Source: Nitrospirota bacterium (lineage in GTDB: Bacteria > Nitrospirota > Thermodesulfovibrionia > Thermodesulfovibrionales > UBA6898). Taken from it: a stretch of DNA of 64,000 nt. The notes beneath the pieces are model-generated. The model saw only the letters and a list, made by a program, of their open reading frames with translations, was not told the DNA's origin and ran no database searches. The stretch is taken from NCBI GenBank assembly GCA_016214855.1, contig JACRMT010000002.1, forward strand, positions 1-64,000. Direction: 5' to 3'. Numbering within the stretch: position 1 is the stretch's first letter; the number at the start of each line of letters is the position of its first letter. Made by a program: the position numbers and the translations under genes. Shown in pieces: positions 57,370 through 64,000 of this stretch.

Positions 57370-58014
57370 ATGGCAATCAAGCTTGATATGAAGACCTTGC
57401 CTTCTTATGTGAAAATAATCCTGGGTGTGCTCCCGTCGATTATCATAGCGTTGCTCGCCCTGTTCCTGGTGATTAATCCCAAGCTGCAACAGATCAAAGT
57501 CCTGGAAACACAGATCGACAAACAGAATAACGAAATAGCTGCCAGCCAGGTAAAAGCTGCCAAGCTTGACGTATTGAAAACAGAAAATGAACGGCTGGCA
57601 AAAAGGATCAATGAACTGAAAGAGCAACTTCCTGATGAGAAGGAGATATCAAGTCTCCTGAAACAGGTCTCTGATATGGGAATTGCGGCCGGCCTCGAGA
57701 TAAAATCGTGGAAGCCGGCTGCAAAAAAGACACATCCAAGCGGTATTGTCTATGAAATACCGGTATCGGTTGATGTCATCGGAACATACCATAATTTGGG
57801 CTATTTTCTGAGCAGCCTCACCAGACTCAACAGGATCGTCAATATTAATAATATGAAATTCGGAAGCCCCAAGAAAGAAAAAAGTGGTACAGCATTGCTG
57901 ATCTCATTTACTGCATCAACTTTTTCCTCGGTTTCTGATGCCGATGCAGCCAAGGCCGCAGCTGGCGCAAAAGCTCCGGCAGCCGCAAAAGCTCCGGCAG
58001 GTGCAAAAAAATGA
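57370..58014 (+). CDS. pilO: Type IV pilus assembly protein PilO
   Basis: This 214-residue protein has one TM (~16-36), a coiled coil (~40-85) and a PilO periplasmic domain (LPDEKEISSLLKQVSDMG, and GTYHNLGYFLSSLTRL). The C-terminal tail is Ala/Pro-rich (AKAPA repeats). It pairs with PilN and PilP. The gene overlaps pilP by 4 bp. Confidence 0.93.
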   Translation: MAIKLDMKTLPSYVKIILGVLPSIIIALLALFLVINPKLQQIKVLETQIDKQNNEIAASQVKAAKLDVLKTENERLAKRINELKEQLPDEKEISSLLKQVSDMGIAAGLEIKSWKPAAKKTHPSGIVYEIPVSVDVIGTYHNLGYFLSSLTRLNRIVNINNMKFGSPKKEKSGTALLISFTASTFSSVSDADAAKAAAGAKAPAAAKAPAGAKK

Positions 58015-58547
58015 TGAATACCGGCCTGACGCTCGTCTTCAGTCTTCTTTCTGCGGTGCTGCTTGTTTTATCCGGCTGCGACGGGAAACCCCCAACGGCT
58101 CCAAAGAAACCTGAGGCAGCAAAACCGGCGGCTGCGGTCCCGGCTCCGGCGCAGCAAAATCCGGTGCAGACTGCTGAAATCAAAGTCGAAAAAGAAGTTT
58201 ATGTCTACGAACCAAGGGATCGCAGAGATCCCTTTACGTCCCTCGTTGAGGTCAAAGCGGCCGGCTCTCCCAAGGCGTCGAAGGGAGCCTCTCCTATTGA
58301 ATCCTTTGATGTTGAGGAGTTAAAGCTGATCGCAATTGCATGGGACCGGCAGCAGTCTTATGCGCTGGTAACGCTGCCGGATAATAAATCATTTACCATT
58401 CGAAAAGGCATGACCCTGGGGATATATGGCGGAAAAGTTCGTGAAATCACGCCTGATTCAGTAATAATCACCGAAAAGGTGAAAGACTACAGGGGTCAGA
58501 TCAAAACCAAGGATACTATACTGAAACTCCGCAAGGAGGAGGAATAA
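58011..58547 (+). CDS. pilP: Type IV pilus lipoprotein PilP
   Basis: This 178-residue protein has a lipoprotein signal ending in LSGC. A Pro/Ala-rich linker is followed by the PilP domain with RRDPFTSL and VEELKLIAIAWD. It links the PilNO platform to the secretin PilQ. A second ATG immediately follows the first. The stop overlaps the pilQ start by one base. Confidence 0.92.
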   Translation: MMNTGLTLVFSLLSAVLLVLSGCDGKPPTAPKKPEAAKPAAAVPAPAQQNPVQTAEIKVEKEVYVYEPRDRRDPFTSLVEVKAAGSPKASKGASPIESFDVEELKLIAIAWDRQQSYALVTLPDNKSFTIRKGMTLGIYGGKVREITPDSVIITEKVKDYRGQIKTKDTILKLRKEEE

Positions 58548-60739
58548 TGAAAGAACATATACTCCTGAAACCATTAATAATTATTTTTGTACTGATAGCG
58601 CTGTTGGGCGCTGCAAATACAGGGGCAGCAGGACAGTCACCTCAGGCAAACGAAGCGCCTGTGCTTACCGCTGTCAAGGTTGATGAGAACGGTCTTATTA
58701 TCAGGAGTAATAAGCAGTTCACGTATACCCTGAACAAGACAAACGATCCTTATCGGGCAACCGTTGAAATCCCTGACATGAGCACCGGTTCATTTACGGA
58801 GAGGATCGTTTCTGACAATGGTATGGTCACTGAAGTTGTGCCTCAGCAGATCGATCTGCCGAAACGCATGACAAGGCTTGACATCCTGCTCCAGAACCCT
58901 TCTTCCATTACCCCTGAATACAGAGATAACACGCTTATTCTTTCCGTCAAAAAAGAAGATCCGCTGATGTCAACCGACGCCAAAGACCTTGAAACTGATC
59001 CCAAGACTTTGGTAAGGCTTGTTGCTGTTGAGATACCGGCGGAGAAGGATGCATCACCTGCTACGTCCAAGGCTACCGAGATAAGCAATATAACCGTAAA
59101 AAAGTCTGCTGATACCGTGAAGGTGATCATCAGCGGCAACGGCTCGATGATCCCTAATGTCTTTCCTGTCAATGACCGTATTGTTGTTGATATACCTGAT
59201 ACGTCATTACGCGCTGCTCTGCCGTCTCAGACCATTGCGCCACTCAAGGGCATACGGGCAGGAAAGCACAAAGACAAGCTGCGTATCGTTCTTGATCTGA
59301 AGGAAAAAACAAATTTCGATGTAACAGCAATCGGCAACACAATAGAAATATCGCTTATGAACAAGGAAGATTCCCAGCCTCAGCGTGCCTTGTCTAATGC
59401 AACCAGGGAACCGGCTGTTGTTGCAGCTCCCGTTGCTGCTGAACCGGCAATCACAGCCAAGGAACCCTCGGCATCTCTAACCGAGGGGAGCTATACAGGA
59501 AAGAAGATCTCTCTTGATTTCCAGGACGCTGATATTATTCCGATATTCAGGCTCCTTGGGGATATAAGCGGATACAATATCGTAGTAAATCCCGAAGTTA
59601 AAGGGAAAATAACCTTAAAGCTCATAAACGTACCATGGGACCAGGCTCTCGATATTATTATGAGGACCTTTCATCTGTCCAAGATCGTTGAGGGGAATAT
59701 TATCCGGGTATTACCGACCTCAGCGGTAGCGAAAGAGCTTGATGAGATCAAGAATAACAAGAAGGCTCAATCTGAAGCCGGTGACCTGCAGACAAAGATC
59801 TTCACGGTTAATTATGCCAATGTTGACAAGATCAAGGAAGCTTTTGACAAGGCCAAGGTGCTCAGCTCAAGAGGCAGTTTGAGCATTGATAAAGATAGCA
59901 GCAATATCATCGTAAATGATCTTGAGATAAACCTGCAAAAAGTTGAGGCCCTTCTGAAAGAGATCGATACTGAGGATCTGCAGGCCAGGCAGGTATTAAT
60001 TGAAGCAAGGATCGTTGAAGTCAATACGGATTATATCCATGACCTTGGTGTTCAATGGGGCGGATTCACCACAAGAACCACAGGACAGGGCACTGTTGCC
60101 GTCGGCAACTCCGGGTTAGCCGGCTCTACAGCACCCGGCAACTTCTTGGTCAATCTCCCGGCAAATGCAATAGCGGGCCAGCTTGGTTTCGGATTTATCA
60201 ATAGAGCAGGCACGTTGGCTCTGGATCTGCGTCTGTCAGCCATGGAAGAGAATAAGAAAGGAAAAATTTTATCCCAGCCAAGGCTTCTGACCATGAACAA
60301 TATAGAGGCATCTATTAAACAGGGACGTGAGCTGCAGCTTCCTTCAACGGATAAAGATGGCCAGCCAAAGTTACAGGCAATTCCGGTTGATATAACCCTT
60401 AAAGTTACACCAAAAATTACACCGGCCGGCGCGATTATTCTCGATCTTTCTATCGTGAAAAAAGAATTGCTGCAGTTAATATCAGCGGGCGGCAATGTCG
60501 GAGCTGATACGACCAATACTGATATTAAGACAAAAGTCCTTGTTAACAATGGCGAGACCCTTGTTGTCGGTGGAGTTTACAAATACAGCGAGTCACATGG
60601 TGATCAAGGCATACCGGGTCTGAGTAAGGTTCCGCTCCTCGGGCACTTATTCAAGAATGATAATAACAGCAAAAATCAATTTGAGATCATTGTATTTGTT
60701 ACGCCCAGGGTAATTGAGAGCAGCAACAGCCAGAAATAG
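58547..60739 (+). CDS. pilQ: Type IV pilus secretin PilQ
   Basis: This 730-residue protein has a signal peptide (~1-27) and two AMIN-like peptidoglycan-binding regions (~40-130 and ~170-275). The N0 domain begins near 325 (ISLDFQDADIIPIFRLLGDISGYNI in pieces), followed by an N1/KH module and the secretin core with VLIEARIVEVN and VPLLGHLF near the end. It forms the outer-membrane channel for the pilus. Confidence 0.95.
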   Translation: MKEHILLKPLIIIFVLIALLGAANTGAAGQSPQANEAPVLTAVKVDENGLIIRSNKQFTYTLNKTNDPYRATVEIPDMSTGSFTERIVSDNGMVTEVVPQQIDLPKRMTRLDILLQNPSSITPEYRDNTLILSVKKEDPLMSTDAKDLETDPKTLVRLVAVEIPAEKDASPATSKATEISNITVKKSADTVKVIISGNGSMIPNVFPVNDRIVVDIPDTSLRAALPSQTIAPLKGIRAGKHKDKLRIVLDLKEKTNFDVTAIGNTIEISLMNKEDSQPQRALSNATREPAVVAAPVAAEPAITAKEPSASLTEGSYTGKKISLDFQDADIIPIFRLLGDISGYNIVVNPEVKGKITLKLINVPWDQALDIIMRTFHLSKIVEGNIIRVLPTSAVAKELDEIKNNKKAQSEAGDLQTKIFTVNYANVDKIKEAFDKAKVLSSRGSLSIDKDSSNIIVNDLEINLQKVEALLKEIDTEDLQARQVLIEARIVEVNTDYIHDLGVQWGGFTTRTTGQGTVAVGNSGLAGSTAPGNFLVNLPANAIAGQLGFGFINRAGTLALDLRLSAMEENKKGKILSQPRLLTMNNIEASIKQGRELQLPSTDKDGQPKLQAIPVDITLKVTPKITPAGAIILDLSIVKKELLQLISAGGNVGADTTNTDIKTKVLVNNGETLVVGGVYKYSESHGDQGIPGLSKVPLLGHLFKNDNNSKNQFEIIVFVTPRVIESSNSQK

Positions 60740-60863
60740 TACAGATTTACCCGTTGGGAGTCTGCACGCATGGCAGGCAAGAAGTGCGGTTTACGGCCAG
60801 ACATCATGTGCCTTAGGACAGATCGTTACTAACATTGAAATATTGGAATTTAAGGAGTGAAAA

Positions 60864-61481
60864 ATGAAAGGTAAATATTTTATTTCAGGCTTGATTGTGT
60901 TACTGACCTTGCCGCTTTTTAGCTGCGGCGGCGGTGATATTGGAGCGCCAGGCTCTACCGGGACCCAAGAGACCGGTATCGTGATCGAGTCGGTAAGCAT
61001 TCAGGGGGTTCCGACGGAATCTGATGGGACACCGGATATTGATGCAAATGTTCATCTCTGCTCAGACGGGAAGCCTGAGGCGGGTCTATTCCGGGTAACT
61101 GCAGATATATCAATTCTTGCCAAGAGACTGAATGAAAGCGGTGTAGCCGGACCGCCGTTCCCGGCAAGCGTCGAGCAGTGCACTGTAACCTATCTCAGAG
61201 CGGTTGAAGACCCTTCTGCACCTATTATCCCGTCCCTGACATTCTTTCCAAACTGTATATTTACTGAAGCCACGGAGACAACATGCAATGTTCCCCTTAT
61301 TGATATACAGAGAAAGAATGACTTCTGGAACGCTTTAGTCAGCGGCAAAAATGTGCCTTCAGAGAGACCGACTCATTATGTGGCAAAGTATAACTGCATA
61401 TACAAGAATGAATTTGGCACAGGTACTTTCCCGGTAGAATATGATTTCTGGATAGATGATTTTGAGAATTGTTCTAATTAG
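60864..61481 (+). CDS. Secreted lipoprotein of unknown function
   Basis: This 205-residue protein has a signal peptide and lipobox LFSC followed by GGG. The mature part has five further cysteines, which could form disulfides, and a beta-rich pattern (FPVEYDFWIDDF). AAGGAG lies upstream. It lies 124 bp after pilQ and 8 bp before another lipoprotein gene, so the pair is probably co-transcribed. No known domain is recognised. Confidence 0.75.
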   Translation: MKGKYFISGLIVLLTLPLFSCGGGDIGAPGSTGTQETGIVIESVSIQGVPTESDGTPDIDANVHLCSDGKPEAGLFRVTADISILAKRLNESGVAGPPFPASVEQCTVTYLRAVEDPSAPIIPSLTFFPNCIFTEATETTCNVPLIDIQRKNDFWNALVSGKNVPSERPTHYVAKYNCIYKNEFGTGTFPVEYDFWIDDFENCSN

Positions 61482-61489
61482 GAGGAATC

Positions 61490-62833
61490 ATGAAAAATAA
61501 ATTATTATTGCCAATATTCATATTGCTGTTCTGCCTGACGATAATCCTTGCCGGATGCGGAGGCGGAGGAACTGAGAGTTCGAGTGATCCCGGCGGCGTA
61601 AATACCGCTATTCCTTCAGTGGTTAAGCTGCTTCCGGTTCAATTTATTGCTCAGACAAATTCCTTTATCACTCTCAAGGCAAGGGTGCTTGATGGCAATG
61701 GTAATGCTGTTCCGAATTATCCGGTCAGCTTTACGAACATGTCATTGACCGGCACTCTGAGCGCAGTAACTGCAAACACTAACAACGCAGGAAATGCTGA
61801 AGTAAGAATATTTTCTAGTACGCCGGGCTTTGCAACGATCATTGCGCAGGTAACGGCAGGATCGGGTATCGTAAGAGACAGAAAGACCATTTACTTCTCC
61901 ACAAACGATATACTGGCAACCGCCATGTCCATGGATGTTAACAGCGTCCCCGGCAACAGCACGTATAACGAAATATCAGACTTTACTCTTTTCGAGAATG
62001 CCACTGATGATACGGTGGAAGTCCTGGCAACCATCTTTGATGCAGGTGGCGTTCCTGTCGGCGGAGGGGTTGGAGTTTCCTGGGATTCAGAGTTCAAAAG
62101 AACAATTTTGAACCCGACAGGAGAAGCCAATTTCTTGCGCGAGGAGATAGTAACGAATGTATTTGGTCAGGCAAAGGCCGTTATTCAGATACTCCCTGCA
62201 AGCATCAGAAATACGGAAACACACCTGAATGTCTTTGCTTTTTCATCGAATGGCTCAGCTAATATGGTTACACTATTCCTGCAGCCGGTTGTGGTTTCCG
62301 CAGCAGCTTCGTCGCTTACTGCCGATCCATTAACGGTCGCGCCGGGCGGGAGTTCTGCGTTAACTGCTGTTGTCAAACTGACTACAGGAGCAGTAGCCCC
62401 TGACGGCACAATCGTAAACTTCACGACTACCTGCGGAACAGTGACGCCATTTGGCCAGACCACTGATGGTGTTGCAACAGGCACATTTAAAGCCCCTGTA
62501 ACAGAGGGAACATGTACGGTTACTGCCACAGTGCAGGGAGTGGCGATCGGTTCTGTTGATATAAATGTTGCGCGGGCATTGGCAGTCTTCCCGGCAACTG
62601 CGAGCATATCGGGTGGGACAGGTGGTTCAGCAGTCTTTACCATTACCGGTGGGACCCCGCCCTACAACATAACTTCAACCAATACTGCTATTGTGCCTAA
62701 TGGTCCAGTGGCGGCAAGCGGAGGCACCTTCACTGCTACTGTTCCAGCACTGACACCTGCCGGAACGGTTACGGTACAGGTACGGGATTCTGCCGGTACA
62801 ACAGTGACAGTAACGATAACTATCACACCATAG
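61490..62833 (+). CDS. Lipoprotein with bacterial Ig-like (Big) domains
   Basis: This 447-residue protein has a signal peptide and lipobox LAGC with GGGG. The body is beta-rich: a Big_1/invasin-like domain (~40-130; ARVLDGNGNAVPNYPVSF), another near 165-260, one at ~275-360 (LTADPLTVAPGGSSALTAVV in pieces) and a final one with ATASISGGTGGSAVFTITG. It is probably surface-exposed and may contribute to adhesion. AGGAGG precedes the ATG. A strong terminator follows. Confidence 0.85.
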   Translation: MKNKLLLPIFILLFCLTIILAGCGGGGTESSSDPGGVNTAIPSVVKLLPVQFIAQTNSFITLKARVLDGNGNAVPNYPVSFTNMSLTGTLSAVTANTNNAGNAEVRIFSSTPGFATIIAQVTAGSGIVRDRKTIYFSTNDILATAMSMDVNSVPGNSTYNEISDFTLFENATDDTVEVLATIFDAGGVPVGGGVGVSWDSEFKRTILNPTGEANFLREEIVTNVFGQAKAVIQILPASIRNTETHLNVFAFSSNGSANMVTLFLQPVVVSAAASSLTADPLTVAPGGSSALTAVVKLTTGAVAPDGTIVNFTTTCGTVTPFGQTTDGVATGTFKAPVTEGTCTVTATVQGVAIGSVDINVARALAVFPATASISGGTGGSAVFTITGGTPPYNITSTNTAIVPNGPVAASGGTFTATVPALTPAGTVTVQVRDSAGTTVTVTITITP

Positions 62834-62853
62834 TTTTTTGTTGATGAGTTTTG

Positions 62854-62885
62854 AAAGGGCGGGTCATTGGACCCGCCCTTTTTTT
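62854..62885 (+). terminator. Intrinsic terminator after the lipoprotein pair
   Basis: A 12-bp perfect stem AAAGGGCGGGTC / GACCCGCCCTTT with ATTG loop runs into seven Ts. It ends transcription of the two lipoprotein genes and possibly the pil operon. Confidence 0.92.
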
Positions 62886-63225
62886 GTGGTGCGCCCGTCA
62901 GGGCGCAGACAAGCCCTTACCCTTCCTAACCAAAGAGGGGAGCTAATGCAAAGACCCGGAATTCCAGGCTCCCCACCTGTTTTAGGAGGGGTGGCCGAAG
63001 GCCGGGGTGGTAGGGATAGTCGGGGACGTCAGTGAATTAGTTGAACATAATGAAAAAGGGCAGTCAGAAGGCGTCCTTGTTTCAATTTTCCCCTGATTTA
63101 TCGCTTAGGTAATCCTTCAGTGATGAAGATAATAAATCATAAGAATGCCGGTTGAAAAGACGGTTTCTTGATGCCAATGTATTGCAAAAGATTGACATTG
63201 ATGTAAATATACAATACACTTTTAC
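62886..63225. repeat. Repeat-rich intergenic region
   Basis: This ~340-bp gap has no supported gene. It holds GC-rich palindromic stretches: GCGCCCGTCAGGGCGC, CTCCCCACCTGTTTTAGGAG and the hairpin GGCCGAAGGCC, resembling REP-type repeats (62889-63025). Its AT-rich right end holds an inverted pair TGTAAA and TTTACA just before the ATPase start. The open frame across 62838-63035 is not protein-like. Confidence 0.5.
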
Positions 63226-64000
63226 ATGATGATACCAAGATTGCTTGAACTTCCCATGAATAAATCCTTCTTTCTCTTTGGTCCGAGACAGACAGGAAAG
63301 ACTACACTTATCAATAGTGTGTTTCTTGATGGGGTGTACCGAGTTAATCTACTGCTTTCTGACCAGTTTCTGAAGTATTCAAAGACCCCGTCTCTGCTCA
63401 GGAAAGAGGTGCTTGAAAAGCAGATATCAATCACCCATGTCTTTATTGACGAAATCCAGCGGGTGCCTGAACTCCTGAACGAGGTGCAGTACCTCATTGA
63501 CTCTACATCCCTGCATTTTATACTCTCAGGTTCCAGCGCAAGAAAACTCAAGCGTGGACTTGCCAACTTGTTAGGTGGCCGCGCTGTGCAAAGGTTTCTT
63601 GCTCCGTTTATGTGGCAGGAAATTTCCGAAATAGAAAACCTGACTAATCTGCTGCGGTTTGGCTCGCTTCCACCTGTTTTTCTGGCAGTAACAGATGTGG
63701 ATAAAGTTGACCTGCTCAGGGCCTATGTCGATATCTATCTTCGCGAGGAGATCCAGGCTGAAGGCATTGTCCGGCAAGTAGGCGCCTTTTCAAGGTTTCT
63801 TGATATGGCTGCCAGTCAGTTCGGCGAAATTGTGAATTATTCATCAGTCGCCCGTGAGTGTCAGCAGGCAGTTATGACGGTCAAAACGTATTACGAGATA
63901 CTCATTGATACACTTATCGGGGTGCGCCTTGAGCCATGGAGAAAAAGCATCAGAAAGCGACTTTCAGGACATCCTAAATTCTACTTTTTCGATAACGGCG
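63226..64000 (+). CDS. AAA_14/DUF4143-type ATPase, 5' part
   Basis: ATG 63226 opens a frame that runs off the window end (258 codons). It has Walker A FGPRQTGKTTL, Walker B VFIDEIQRVP, LSGSSARKL and RGLANLLGGRA in the AAA_14 core, and the start of the DUF4143 region with LREEIQAEGIVRQ and FDNG. It is the same broad family as the island ATPase at 6943-8214 but of another subgroup (the DEIQ/GSSARK type). Role unknown; it lies beside a repeat-rich gap, in accessory-looking DNA. Confidence 0.85.
   Translation, partial: MMIPRLLELPMNKSFFLFGPRQTGKTTLINSVFLDGVYRVNLLLSDQFLKYSKTPSLLRKEVLEKQISITHVFIDEIQRVPELLNEVQYLIDSTSLHFILSGSSARKLKRGLANLLGGRAVQRFLAPFMWQEISEIENLTNLLRFGSLPPVFLAVTDVDKVDLLRAYVDIYLREEIQAEGIVRQVGAFSRFLDMAASQFGEIVNYSSVARECQQAVMTVKTYYEILIDTLIGVRLEPWRKSIRKRLSGHPKFYFFDNG

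Noticed and set aside
60740-60863. Possible c-di-GMP riboswitch after pilQ
   Set aside because: The gap has short GC-rich stretches, but I could not find the conserved GEMM core or a matching pairing scheme.
62838-63035. 65-codon frame after the Ig-like lipoprotein
   Set aside because: It runs through the terminator and REP-like palindromes; composition follows the repeats and there is no ribosome-binding site.

Overview
The window is chromosomal DNA from a diderm (Gram-negative) bacterium with type IV pili, chemotaxis genes and a LexA/SOS circuit. The set infB-rbfA-nrnA-truB-pilMNOPQ, tig-clpP-clpX, ftsEX-envC-ctpA, glnE, polA, rnr and kup, plus a haem-binding multi-sensor kinase and a Gram-positive-type SOS box (GAAC-N4-GTTC), fits an environmental, probably anaerobic member of Nitrospirota or a deltaproteobacterial-type lineage. 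This assignment is an inference from gene content; no rRNA gene is present to settle it.

Layout. 1-2664: end of cheW, then cheR-cheD-cheB, a translationally coupled adaptation module. 2732-6445: a 1237-residue haem/GAF/PAS histidine kinase on the opposite strand. 6723-6876: tRNA-Gln(CUG) and tRNA-Glu(CUC) behind one promoter. 6833-9757: a small genomic island bounded by a perfect 54-bp direct repeat of the tRNA-Glu 3' end. It carries an AAA_14/DUF4143 ATPase, a hicBA pair whose toxin gene has an amber stop, and a higBA-type pair, but no integrase. 9817-11778: SOS-controlled lexA plus Y-family polymerase operon with a consensus promoter whose spacer is the operator. 11829-13570: a phosphotransferase and a DEDD exonuclease. 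13670-18180: conserved protein, ftsE, ftsX, envC-like and ctpA, a cell-division peptidoglycan-remodelling operon. 18376-22073: dppA-dppB-dppC peptide transporter, with a palindromic repeat between dppB and dppC.

22077-26951 is the most unusual region. Two 5' fragments and one 3' fragment of an MmeI-like (type IIG) restriction-methyltransferase gene lie on the + strand. A BRO-family gene sits between the two 5' fragments. A minus-strand three-gene cassette (TPR/HExxH protein, MazG-like pyrophosphohydrolase, EVE-like plus nuclease-like protein) occupies the place of the missing methyltransferase body. An intact hicBA pair follows (27015-27474). This is the best candidate here for an undescribed defence system.

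27517-41734 returns to core genes: glnE, a PPi-signature phosphofructokinase, two conserved proteins, a YdbH-like AsmA protein with a DUF1318 lipoprotein, rnr, kup and a TIGR02757 protein. 41795-50107 holds a Lys/Ala-repeat DUF4912 protein, polA, a PIN-domain toxin pair, an outer-membrane-protein remnant, tig-clpP-clpX, and two copies of a short terminal-inverted-repeat element. 50123-60739 holds dciA-like, rpmB, infB, rbfA, nrnA, truB and the pilMNOPQ pilus-assembly operon. Two secreted lipoproteins and a strong terminator follow (to 62885), then a repeat-rich gap and a second AAA_14/DUF4143 ATPase cut by the window edge.
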